From Butyricicoccus_A sp963620595 (GTDB taxonomy: Bacteria; Bacillota; Clostridia; Oscillospirales; Butyricicoccaceae), in the NCBI GenBank assembly GCA_963620595.1, contig CAVFAY010000014.1, forward strand, positions 1 through 64,000: a stretch of 64,000 nucleotides of DNA, given 5' to 3'. This document shows, piece after piece, positions 48,661 to 56,955 of the stretch; position 1 is the stretch's first letter; every line of letters begins with the position of its first letter. Under the pieces are notes generated by a model, which saw only the letters and a list, made by a program, of their open reading frames with translations, did no database searches and was not told the DNA's origin. The translations under genes and the position numbers were made by a program.

Positions 48661-50128
48661 TTTCACCAATCCCACTTTCAAAAATATTCTTTTCAACGGT
48701 GTCCGGAACTTCGATTGGATATTTTCCGCTGAAGCATCCGTTGCAGAAGCCGCATGTTGCGCCGACTGCAATTTTATTTGTTGCCTCCAGAGACAGATAA
48801 CCCAGAGAATCCACGCCAATCAGCTCGCGGATTTCCTCTACTGTTCTGCCATACGCAATCAGATACTCTCGATCCGGTACGTCTGTGCCGAAGAAGCACG
48901 GATGCAGGAACGGAGGAGCCGAAATTCGCATGTGCACTTCCTTTGCACCGGCATCTTTGAGGATCTTTACCAGACGCGCACAAGTCGTGCCGCGGACAAT
49001 AGAGTCATCAACGAGGATGACACGCTTGCCCTCCAGATTGTTTCGGAGTGCATTCAGTTTGATACGGACAGAACGCTCGCGCTTGTCCTGACCAGGCTGA
49101 ATAAAGGTTCGGCCGATATATTTGTTTTTAATCAGACCGACGTCATATGGAATGCCTGATGCCTTAGAATAACCAATCGCAGCCGGGATACCGCTGTCCG
49201 GTACACCGACAACTACATCTGCCTCTACCGGATATTCCTCTGCCAGATAGCGTCCTGCCTCCTGACGGGCAAACGCAACCGACGCGCCGTCTACAACGGA
49301 ATCCGGACGGGCAAAATAGATGTATTCAAAGACACAGGTCGTATGATCACAAGAAATATTACACTTCATCGAGCGCAGTTCGCCATCTTCAACGACAACC
49401 AGCTCGCCCGGTTCTACATCACGAACAAAGGTTGCGCCCAATGCATCCAGTGCACAGGATTCCGATGCAATCACATAGGAATGCATCAGCTTGCCGATGC
49501 ACAACGGGCGGAAACCATGCGGGTCACGCGCTGCAATCAGCTTGCGCGGAGACATGATAACAATAGAATATGCGCCCTCAATTTTGCTCATTGAACGGAG
49601 TACTGCTTGTTCAATGCTGCCGCACTTGAGACGCTCACGCACGATAGTATAGGTCAACACTTCAGTATCGCTGGAAGAACGAAAAATACCGCCATCCAGC
49701 TCGATCTCTCGGCGCAGTTCGCCTGCGTTGACGAGATTGCCGTTATGGGTAACAGCCAAGTTGCCCTTACAATGGGTAATACATACTGGTTGTGCGTTTT
49801 CACGCGCCGGCTGACCAGTGGTGGAGTAACGAACATGACCGACTGCGATAGTTCCCGGCAGGTTGTCCAGAATCTCCTGATTAAACACTTCATTTACCAG
49901 ACCAATATCCTTATGACATTTGATAACGCCGTTGTTGTTTACTGCGATACCACATGCTTCCTGACCTCTGTGCTGCAGCGCAAACAGTGCAGTATAAGCA
50001 TCATGTGCCGGACTGATCTTACCAATGTCTTCTTTGTTGACGTAAACGCCAAATACACCGCATTCTTCATGCAGCTTTGCCTGTCCAATAAATGGCGTAC
50101 AGGCTGCTTTTCTCATTCTATACTTCAT
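48653..50128 (-). CDS. purF: amidophosphoribosyltransferase
   Basis: About 491 residues. Glutaminase domain whose nucleophile Cys is in HEECGVFGVY near residue 22-24, so a propeptide of that length would be cleaved. The PRTase domain has VILVDDSIVRGTT. C-terminal cysteines (CGFCNGC) suggest the iron-sulfur cluster form of PurF common in Firmicutes. It starts purine synthesis from PRPP and glutamine. The start is uncertain between ATG 50140, 50128 and 50116; 50128 follows GAAGGG. Confidence 0.96.
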   Translation of the reverse strand: MKYRMRKAACTPFIGQAKLHEECGVFGVYVNKEDIGKISPAHDAYTALFALQHRGQEACGIAVNNNGVIKCHKDIGLVNEVFNQEILDNLPGTIAVGHVRYSTTGQPARENAQPVCITHCKGNLAVTHNGNLVNAGELRREIELDGGIFRSSSDTEVLTYTIVRERLKCGSIEQAVLRSMSKIEGAYSIVIMSPRKLIAARDPHGFRPLCIGKLMHSYVIASESCALDALGATFVRDVEPGELVVVEDGELRSMKCNISCDHTTCVFEYIYFARPDSVVDGASVAFARQEAGRYLAEEYPVEADVVVGVPDSGIPAAIGYSKASGIPYDVGLIKNKYIGRTFIQPGQDKRERSVRIKLNALRNNLEGKRVILVDDSIVRGTTCARLVKILKDAGAKEVHMRISAPPFLHPCFFGTDVPDREYLIAYGRTVEEIRELIGVDSLGYLSLEATNKIAVGATCGFCNGCFSGKYPIEVPDTVEKNIFESGIGENG

Positions 50129-50173
50129 AAAACCCTTCATTCAAAAGCCAAGTAATAGGTACTTTGTTGTAAA

Positions 50174-50851
50174 TTATTCGCAAGAAATCCGCTCCAAGCG
50201 ATCCAGAATTTCCTGATACGCCTGCGCGGTATTGCTCAAGTCGCGGCGAAAGCGGTCTTTGCCCAGCTTTCTGCCAGTTTCGGCATCCCATAAGCGACTG
50301 GTATCCGGAGAGATTTCATCCGCCAATACAACCGAGCCATCCGACAAACAACCAAATTCCAGCTTGCAGTCAATCAGACGAATCCCCGCCTTGAGTAGCT
50401 GCTGCTTGAGAATTTTGTTGATTCGGAACGCCAGTTGATCGATTTCATCCAGTATTTCCGGTGTACACAGCTCCAGCGCAAATACATGAAACCGATTTAT
50501 CATAGGATTGCCGAGCGATGCTGCCTTGTAACGGTATTCCAGTACCGGAGAGCGGAGACGAGTGCCCTCCGGCTGCCCAATCAGCGTGGACAGCTTGCCA
50601 GCAACAACATTGCGGACAATAATCTCCAACGGAATCATGCGCACCCTTCGGACGGCAGTCTCCCGCTCGGAGAGCTGCCGTACCAGATGCGTTGGAACGT
50701 CTTTGCGTTCAAGCATCCGCATGATTTCATTGGAGACATGATTATTGACAACGCCTTTCTCATCTTTGTAGACAACAATCAGCATCTCTGGATCATTGGT
50801 CGCATATACTTTTTTCGATTTTCCTTCGTACAGCAAATCCTTCTTTTCCAC
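50174..50851 (-). CDS. purC: SAICAR synthetase
   Basis: 225 residues from a GTG start at 50851 with GGAGG about 9 bases before it. KKDLLYEGKSKKVYAT, the VRRVRMIPLEIIVRNVVAGKL block, and LADEISPDTSRLWD are conserved PurC motifs. It adds aspartate to CAIR. A 42-base gap separates it from purE. Confidence 0.97.
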   Translation of the reverse strand: MEKKDLLYEGKSKKVYATNDPEMLIVVYKDEKGVVNNHVSNEIMRMLERKDVPTHLVRQLSERETAVRRVRMIPLEIIVRNVVAGKLSTLIGQPEGTRLRSPVLEYRYKAASLGNPMINRFHVFALELCTPEILDEIDQLAFRINKILKQQLLKAGIRLIDCKLEFGCLSDGSVVLADEISPDTSRLWDAETGRKLGKDRFRRDLSNTAQAYQEILDRLERISCE

Positions 50852-50893
50852 GAGTGTTATCCTCCTGCCCCAAAGAACGGGCGTGTCCTATGT

Positions 50894-51388
50894 TTACTTT
50901 GCGTACTCTGCGCGGATCTTTGCGTCCTTTGCTTCTACCTTCTGCGCCATTTCGGCCTTAAATGCATCCAGCTTGGAAGCCAGTTCCGGCTCACTCAGTG
51001 CCAGCATCTGAACGGCGAGAATTGCAGCGTTTTCTGCGCCGTTTACGCCAACAGTTGCAACCGGAATGCCAGTCGGCATCTGAACGATAGAGAGAAGGCT
51101 GTCCAAACCATCCATGAACGATGACTTGATCGGAACGCCGATAACCGGCAGGGTTGTCTGTGCTGCCAGAACGCCGCCCAGATGTGCCGCCTTACCTGCC
51201 GCCGCGATGATGACACCGTAGCCGTCTGCCACTGCATTCTTGGACAGAGCTTCAGCCGCTGTCGGTGTGCGGTGTGCGGAAATGATGCGGACATCATACG
51301 GAACGCCGAAGGCATCCAGCTTATTGATGCAGCCCTCCATTACCTTCAGATCGCTGTCAGAACCCATAACAATGCATACTTTTTTCAT
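50894..51388 (-). CDS. purE: N5-carboxyaminoimidazole ribonucleotide mutase
   Basis: 164 residues from ATG 51388 (AGGAG 7 bases before it; an ATG two codons earlier abuts that site). VCIVMGSDSDLKVM, SAHRTPTAA and AAGKAAHLGGVLAA are diagnostic for class I PurE. It is the first structural gene of the operon, 41 bases after the leader terminator. Confidence 0.97.
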   Translation of the reverse strand: MKKVCIVMGSDSDLKVMEGCINKLDAFGVPYDVRIISAHRTPTAAEALSKNAVADGYGVIIAAAGKAAHLGGVLAAQTTLPVIGVPIKSSFMDGLDSLLSIVQMPTGIPVATVGVNGAENAAILAVQMLALSEPELASKLDAFKAEMAQKVEAKDAKIRAEYAK

Positions 51389-51428
51389 GATCATGCTCCT
51401 TTATGATACTGTTCCAAACTGAGATTTG

Positions 51429-51470
51429 ACAAAAACAATAGGACACCGTATTTTGCTTATACGATGTCCT
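51429..51470 (-). terminator. terminator/attenuator in the purE leader
   Basis: On the minus strand, GGACATCGTAT pairs with ATACGGTGTCC (one G-U pair, 11 bases) around a 7-base loop, followed by TATTGTTTTTG. It lies between the operon promoter and purE, so it must be read through or relieved for purine genes to be expressed from that promoter. Confidence 0.85.
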
Positions 51471-51484
51471 GTGTAATCATTGCT

Positions 51485-51598
51485 TTATTTTCCAGTAGTC
51501 CCCAGCCATACAGACGCAGAAAGTTCGCAACGAAAACACTGCTGCACACAAGATGCGCCTCTTGCAATTGCATTGTCGTTCAGGCTTGCTGCGAACAT
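51485..51598 (-). CDS. 37-codon leader ORF upstream of purE
   Basis: ATG at 51598 follows AAAGGAG with an ideal 8-base gap; the frame runs to TAA at 51485, ending 15 bases before the attenuator stem. The peptide (start MFAASLNDNAIARG, three cysteines in the middle, one Trp near the end) has no known family. Codons TTC GCA and TGC GAA also lie in a possible GTTCGCA/TGCGAAC helix, so translating it could change leader folding (inference). Confidence 0.5.
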   Translation of the reverse strand: MFAASLNDNAIARGASCVQQCFRCELSASVWLGTTGK

Positions 51599-51651
51599 AT
51601 TACCGGCTCCTTTCTGCTCATGATGGAAAAGGGGATCGCTATCTCACTCTT

Positions 51652-51680
51652 ATTGTATTACAGAGTTCCTGCAAGTTCAA
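51652..51680 (-). promoter_or_regulatory. promoter of the purine operon leader
   Basis: On the minus strand, TTGAAC (51675-51680), 17 bases and TACAAT (51652-51657). Transcription would start near 51645, giving a leader of about 257 bases before purE. No purine-, PRPP- or ppGpp-riboswitch core was recognised in it. Confidence 0.65.
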
Positions 51681-51788
51681 TAGCAAGTTTGATTTATGTA
51701 AAAATCTTGTTAGAATGACCAACCTTTTCCGAGGAAGTTCGTCATTTTTTTATACTGTTTTCCCGCTGCGCTGCCTTGACAGCTTCCA

Positions 51789-54026
51789 TCAATCCGACTC
51801 AATCAAGTGGATCAAGCGGTGACAGATTTCATCATTATACTCGTGCAGATCATTCTTGGTCTTTGGTACACGTTGCATGTGCAGGAGAGTATCCTGAATA
51901 TTTTCGGTTCCCTTGAGGGAAATATTGTACTTTTCCAGTCGTTTTGGGAAAATAAGCGGCAGACCGAGTGCCTTTGCCTCCCACAAAACCATGCCTTGTC
52001 CCTCATAGCGAGATTCCAAATAAAAGGCATCCATTTTATTCAAATACGGATACGGATTAGACTGATACCCCATAAAATGCACGATATGTTCCAGTCCGTT
52101 GCGCTTTGCCTGCTCGACAAGTGCCTGATGATCTGGACCGTCACCAAAGATATATACCGCGAGATCCTTTCGCGTCTCACAGACCGTCTTGAGCTGTTCC
52201 AGCATGATGTCATAGCCCTTCTGATGATACAGATGTCCCATAGAAGCAATATTTAATTTATTGGGATCGACCTCAAAATCAATCGGCTTATCGCACTTTT
52301 CAAAAATTTCATGGGTGTCAATCAGGTTCGGAATCGCCGTCACTTTGGCATCTTTCAGCCCCGTCTTATTTTTAAACGGCTGGATAATGCCATCAGACAC
52401 TGCGACAAATTCTGAGAACCGATGGAATTTGGAATGGAAGAACGTCCATAAAATGCGGTACTTCTTTTCTTCGCGGTATTTGATCTCCATATCGTTGTGA
52501 ATCCACATAACGCGCTTCTTTGCCGGAACTGTCAATGCACCGAATGCACAATCCTGCTGATAATTACTGAAATCAATGGCCACATCATACGGCTCTGTCG
52601 TGGCAAATTTAAACCGCGGCATCAGTTTCATAATTGCACCAAACGGAACCAGACGGAAATAATATGGAAACGCCTTGAGATAATGAATCTGAATGTGTGG
52701 GCGAATATCCGAAAGATCAAAAAATACATCTCGGTCGAACAGATAGACATCTACGTCATACCGATCCATTGCTTTCAGACTCATTAAGTTGACCAATGAT
52801 TTCTGTATGCCGCCGACATGCAGATCACTTTGGAAAATCGCGATTCGTTTTTTCTGCTGTCTCATTGTCTTCTGTCCCTCACTTGCTTGATTGGATTGAT
52901 AGGTACACGTGCCATACAGAAGTTCGCGCACCTCATGGAGATTTTTACCCTCTTCGTCGATCAGCTTTTGTGCCGCCTGCTGCCACTTGCGGCGCTCCTG
53001 CGCCTGCATACAACGGTCGATCTGTTTTTGCAGCTGCCGTGCTGTCACGGATTCGATATGCAGCAGGGCATCGGAACAGCCTATAGATTTTAAAAATCCG
53101 TCTACCTTCATATCATAGGAAACGCCAACGCTCGGCACGCCGTTTTCTACAGCAAAAATCAAGGAATGTAGCCGCATACCGATCATTGCCTTCATATGTG
53201 CCAGTACGGATACGGTCTCACTGATTTCCAGCTGCTCCGAAATCAGATAGTACGGACAATTGAGCTTCTCTATGACCTTTTTTGCCGCTTGGCAATCACT
53301 CGGATATTCAATCGGCACGAATACCGGAATCAGACCATAGGTTTTCCACGCATATTCCAGCGCCTCTGCCATGCTCTCCACAGCTTCATCAAAGCCCTTC
53401 CACTGCCGCAAGCCGAGACCGAGATACATGCCGTCCGCAGGAATACCCAAATATTCCAGCAATTTGGCTCCTTGTTCTGTGTGCAACTTATGAATGCTGA
53501 TAGTCGGATCTGCGGTGCACAGCATTTTTGGTGTTTTGACACCCATATATCCCAGTTCTCTTCGTGAATCTTCATCGCGCAATGTTGCTACATCTACGCA
53601 GTGATCAATGATTTTTCCCGCTGCCCAGCGATGAAATCTGCCGTATACCGGCCCGATGCCGCTGCCGTACATCATGACCTTACAGCCGCGCAGCTTCGCC
53701 ATGAGCAGTGTCATCAAATAATAATATAACGAGCGGCTGGACGTTGCATTTTGGATGAGGCTTCCGCCGCCGCTGACAAACAGCTCTGCCTTTCCCACAG
53801 CCCGCCAGATTTTTCTAAAATGGAAGGTATGACATGCTGTCACACCAAATCGCTGACTTGTCTCAGCCGGATTTCTGGAAATGACCCGCACAGGCATGGT
53901 CTCATTTAACTGCCGCATCTCCTGCAAAATGGCACGCAAAATAGCATCATCGCCGGCATTTCCCCTGCCATATGCACCACAGATCACAGCACCTCTGCGC
54001 GTTTTCTTTTTGTGCGTATGTTTCAT
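51789..54026 (-). CDS. polysaccharide pyruvyl transferase (CsaB-like) fused to a GT4-type glycosyltransferase
   Basis: 745 residues from ATG 54026 (AAAGGAG before it). Residues 1 to about 365 match CsaB: GAVICGAYGRGNAGDDAILRAIL, FVSGGGSLIQNATSSRSLYYY, GSGIGPV and MIGMRLHSLIFA. The rest (from MRQQKKRIAIFQSDLHVGGIQKSLVNL) is a GT-B glycosyltransferase with NIASMGHLYHQKGYDIML, FGDGPDH and SRYEGQGMVLWEAKALGLP. CsaB pyruvylates a wall polymer that anchors SLH proteins. The joint could have a second start (ATG after GAGGG), so two proteins from one frame are possible. Confidence 0.9.
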   Translation of the reverse strand: MKHTHKKKTRRGAVICGAYGRGNAGDDAILRAILQEMRQLNETMPVRVISRNPAETSQRFGVTACHTFHFRKIWRAVGKAELFVSGGGSLIQNATSSRSLYYYLMTLLMAKLRGCKVMMYGSGIGPVYGRFHRWAAGKIIDHCVDVATLRDEDSRRELGYMGVKTPKMLCTADPTISIHKLHTEQGAKLLEYLGIPADGMYLGLGLRQWKGFDEAVESMAEALEYAWKTYGLIPVFVPIEYPSDCQAAKKVIEKLNCPYYLISEQLEISETVSVLAHMKAMIGMRLHSLIFAVENGVPSVGVSYDMKVDGFLKSIGCSDALLHIESVTARQLQKQIDRCMQAQERRKWQQAAQKLIDEEGKNLHEVRELLYGTCTYQSNQASEGQKTMRQQKKRIAIFQSDLHVGGIQKSLVNLMSLKAMDRYDVDVYLFDRDVFFDLSDIRPHIQIHYLKAFPYYFRLVPFGAIMKLMPRFKFATTEPYDVAIDFSNYQQDCAFGALTVPAKKRVMWIHNDMEIKYREEKKYRILWTFFHSKFHRFSEFVAVSDGIIQPFKNKTGLKDAKVTAIPNLIDTHEIFEKCDKPIDFEVDPNKLNIASMGHLYHQKGYDIMLEQLKTVCETRKDLAVYIFGDGPDHQALVEQAKRNGLEHIVHFMGYQSNPYPYLNKMDAFYLESRYEGQGMVLWEAKALGLPLIFPKRLEKYNISLKGTENIQDTLLHMQRVPKTKNDLHEYNDEICHRLIHLIESD

Positions 54027-54202
54027 TTGTACTCCTTTGGCAAGATAGCCAAACGTATCTGAACAGCCGTTTTCCCCACGCAAACGGTCAATTTTCTTTG
54101 ATTCTAAAAAATCATAGCACACCTATATCAGAATGTCAACGCGACTTTTCCTCCTCTTATTTTTCTGCTATACTGAAAGACAGAAAACAGGAGGAATGTT
54201 TC

Positions 54203-54796
54203 ATGGACTATTTCGATATGCTAATACAGCAACGCATTGACAGTGAAACCGCCGATTTGGTCGATGCACTGCTGGAGCAGGAACTGCCGTCTTTGCAGCC
54301 CTGCGATTGCCCGCTGCGCACCGTGCTTTCTCAGCTCGCAGATAAATATCCGCTCACGCTTCTCCCCAAGGAAAGTACACATTATGCACAAACTGCGCTC
54401 GCTGTCATCGAGTCGGATTTTCCGGAAGATGCTGAGTATCTTTCGCACGATTGGGAAGGTCGACTGGAGCAAGCACTCGGACTGACAGGAACGCTGCACA
54501 TGCAGTTGTTCTGCGCGGAAGTCCGAGACGAGGGCACCGGACACGCATTATATGAGCAACAGCGCATCCAATACGAACAGCGCACCGCCGGTTCCGGACA
54601 GGTTTGGCGACGAATGCCGGTACGCATCTGTGCCGAAACCAACTCCGGGTATTGTCTCGTGACCGGCTCCGAACTGCTCCGCGAAGAACTGCTCGTCATG
54701 CGCGGTGTCTCGCAGGATGACATTGACCATAAAACGCCAACACTCATCGCCTATCTGCGCGCTCGGCACGCTATGCGCGACCGTTTAGAACGATAA
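54203..54796 (+). CDS. unknown soluble protein
   Basis: 197 residues from ATG 54203 with AGGAGG before it. Acidic, mostly alpha-helical by composition (IQQRIDSETADLVDALLEQELPSL), with RMPVRICAETNSGYCLVTGSELLREELLVMRGV in the second half. No signal peptide, membrane segment or known catalytic motif. It has a terminator and a TATACT-like -10 upstream, so it is a real monocistronic gene. Family not recognised. Confidence 0.75.
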   Translation: MDYFDMLIQQRIDSETADLVDALLEQELPSLQPCDCPLRTVLSQLADKYPLTLLPKESTHYAQTALAVIESDFPEDAEYLSHDWEGRLEQALGLTGTLHMQLFCAEVRDEGTGHALYEQQRIQYEQRTAGSGQVWRRMPVRICAETNSGYCLVTGSELLREELLVMRGVSQDDIDHKTPTLIAYLRARHAMRDRLER

Positions 54797-54798
54797 AA

Positions 54799-54829
54799 AA
54801 ACAGCGGAGTGCCAAGCACTCCGCTGTTT
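54799..54829. terminator. bidirectional terminator between the unknown gene and the HPr-like gene
   Basis: AAACAGCGGAGTG and CACTCCGCTGTTT form a perfect 13-base stem with a 5-base loop between convergent genes. Confidence 0.92.
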
Positions 54830-54844
54830 GACTGTATTTACGAA

Positions 54845-55096
54845 TTATTCGTCGTCATCAATGTCCAGATAGTCTTCCAGTTCACGGAACAGCTTCTTTA
54901 CCTGATTCGACTCAATGTCGTCCTCAATAACCAGCTTGAGCGGCTCATTCAGGCTGAGCAGGAACATACCCAGCAGAGACTTTGCGTCTACCATACCGGA
55001 CTTGCCGTGAATCCATACATCGAACGGGAACTGGGTAACGATCTTGTTAATCTTCTGAATGTCTTCGGTATTCTTTACGCGAATTGCCTTAGTCAT
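54845..55096 (-). CDS. HPr-like protein lacking the phosphorylatable histidine
   Basis: 83 residues from ATG 55096, which follows AGGAGG. The second half fits the PTS HPr fold: GKSGMVDAKSLLGMFLLSL aligns with the HPr helix around regulatory Ser46 (here Ser40, AKSLLG), followed by the C-terminal helix VKKLFRELEDYL. The active-site loop that carries His15 (GxHARPA) is absent; the equivalent part reads KNTEDIQKINK. It cannot act as a normal sugar-PTS carrier. It may be a Crh-like regulator (inference). The acidic C-terminus DIDDDE is distinctive. Confidence 0.85.
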   Translation of the reverse strand: MTKAIRVKNTEDIQKINKIVTQFPFDVWIHGKSGMVDAKSLLGMFLLSLNEPLKLVIEDDIESNQVKKLFRELEDYLDIDDDE

Positions 55097-55290
55097 AGTG
55101 AAAAACCTCCTGAGAATTTTACATTTTTGCGTGCTCATACGGGTGACAGCACCGCAAATCCATTTTCCAATGGCTATATTATAACATACAGCACATTTTT
55201 TTGAAAGATGAATTTAGAAGTTCCTGCATGCCACAGCAAAATTTCCACAAATTGACCAATTTTTGCACGCAACTTTTGTTGCATTCTGCA

Positions 55291-55911
55291 TCAGCGAACG
55301 AAGTTGGTCATCGTGCGCGCGCCGGTTTCCGGTGCATCCACCGTGCCCTTGCCGTGTTCAATGAGCTTGACCAGCCAAGCGATATTTCTGCCAAGCTTCT
55401 GCATGACTTCTACACCCTCGGTGTCCTGACAGACTTCTCCCTTATCTAAGCCATGTGCTGCCTGCCAGTAGTCAGATGTTGCCATGACCATTTCCATCGT
55501 GTTCATGTATGCATTCAGCTGCTGATAGGTCTCCAAACCGCCGGAACGCCGCAGCGTGACAACCGCTGCACCGACCTTGTGGTGCAGCTTCGGACCTGCT
55601 GCCAAAAAGGCGCGGTCGAGGAAGCACTTCATGCCGCCTGCAATGCCGCCATAATAAACCGGAGAGGCCAAAATAACACCGTCTGCTTCCACCATCTTGT
55701 CAATCCACGCATTGACTTCATCGTTCTGAATACAGTGACCATCTCCGCGCTCCAAGCACTGATAGCAAGCGGTGCACGGCTTGGCGCGTGCCCCCACTTG
55801 AATGATTTCCAGCTCAATGCCCTGCTTGTTCAGTTCCTCTTCGATGAGATTGAGACAAATCTCAGTATTGCCGCCCTTGCGCGGACTGCCGTTAAATGCA
55901 ACTACTTTCAT
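55291..55911 (-). CDS. NADPH-dependent FMN reductase / flavodoxin family protein
   Basis: 206 residues. FMN-binding loop FNGSPRKGGNTEICL, a KPCTACYQCLERGDGHC cysteine turn, and ASPVYYGGIAGGMKCFLDRAF in the second flavin loop. Similar to but distinct from the gene at 17055-17750. It is probably an NAD(P)H:quinone- or azo-type reductase; the partner is unknown. Its start overlaps the BrkB gene by 4 bases. Confidence 0.88.
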   Translation of the reverse strand: MKVVAFNGSPRKGGNTEICLNLIEEELNKQGIELEIIQVGARAKPCTACYQCLERGDGHCIQNDEVNAWIDKMVEADGVILASPVYYGGIAGGMKCFLDRAFLAAGPKLHHKVGAAVVTLRRSGGLETYQQLNAYMNTMEMVMATSDYWQAAHGLDKGEVCQDTEGVEVMQKLGRNIAWLVKLIEHGKGTVDAPETGARTMTNFVR

Positions 55912-56876
55912 CTTCGTTTCCTCCTAACTCTTCTTCTGTTTCTTTTGCGTGACCGCGTGGTTTCCCCATCAATTGCTTTGGCATACCACGGTTTTTGTTT
56001 GCAAATAAAATTTTTGCGTTTGCGCTTCATCAAAATAAAGTTCAGCTCAAATCCTAAAATCAAGACAATACCAGTCAAATACAGCCACAGCATCAAAATC
56101 ATAATTGCACTGATCGAACCGTACAGCGCATCATACTGGCTGATATTGGTGATGTAAAAGGAAAAAATAACGGTGCAGATAATCCATGCCATCAAGGTGA
56201 ACAACGCTCCCGGCAAAGCTTCTTTTAGCTTCATGATGCAGTTAGGGCACAGATAACACAAAATCAAGATAAACAGGAACATGAGGCCGATTGCAATCAA
56301 AAATCGTCCCCATCCCCACAGCCATGTCAGCTGTTCCGGCAAGCTGATATGAAGATATCTGAGCACAAGAACGCGAATGGATCGTCCCAAAATCCACAGA
56401 ATAAAGGTAAATACAATGGCAAAAATTAAGCCCGCTGCTGTCAAAACCTCAAAAATCAGCTGACCTATACCGCCACGCCGATTGGGAATTCCATAAATGC
56501 GATTGACAGTATGCATGAGTGAACTCATGGTTCGGCTCAAAAAATAAATCCCCAAAATGGTAAACACAGAAATGTGGCTGATAAAGGTAAACGGTGACAT
56601 CGAACCGATATATCGTGTGATAATCGGAGAAATCACGCGCTGAATGTCTCCCGGAAGCAGGCTGAGAATATTTAAAATCGTCACCTGCGAAATTTTCATT
56701 GCAGACATCAACGTACTCATAACGAGCAGCAACGGAAAAATGGAAAACAGCAGATAATACGACAGCTCCGCTGATGCCTTGGGAATGCTGTCCACAAAAT
56801 AACTGCGCACCATCGCTCCGGAAATCTGCTTGATCCATTTTTTTCTTGCGGATTCCGGTTTTCTATTTGTTGACAG
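55908..56876 (-). CDS. YihY/BrkB family membrane protein
   Basis: About 322 residues with six membrane segments and the family pattern ELSYYLLFSIFPLLLVMSTL, LSRTMSSLMHTVNRIYGI, and AIMILMLWLYLTGIVLILGFELN. The role is unknown (once called ribonuclease BN by mistake). The C-terminal tail is very basic. The start is not an ATG: CTG 56876 has AGGGGG 7 bases before it, whereas TTG 56903 has no ribosome-binding site and sits close to the probable transcription start. Confidence 0.87.
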   Translation of the reverse strand: MSTNRKPESARKKWIKQISGAMVRSYFVDSIPKASAELSYYLLFSIFPLLLVMSTLMSAMKISQVTILNILSLLPGDIQRVISPIITRYIGSMSPFTFISHISVFTILGIYFLSRTMSSLMHTVNRIYGIPNRRGGIGQLIFEVLTAAGLIFAIVFTFILWILGRSIRVLVLRYLHISLPEQLTWLWGWGRFLIAIGLMFLFILILCYLCPNCIMKLKEALPGALFTLMAWIICTVIFSFYITNISQYDALYGSISAIMILMLWLYLTGIVLILGFELNFILMKRKRKNFICKQKPWYAKAIDGETTRSRKRNRRRVRRKRR

Positions 56877-56955
56877 AAGAGTTCCCCCTCTCTCTTTTTT
56901 CAAATATAGAGTATGCGGTACAGTATATCACACTTTCTATCGTGAAAAAAGTGAT

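Noticed and set aside
51395..51680. Purine, PRPP or ppGpp riboswitch before purE
   Set aside because: The conserved cores of these aptamers were not found in the leader; the terminator and small ORF are reported instead.
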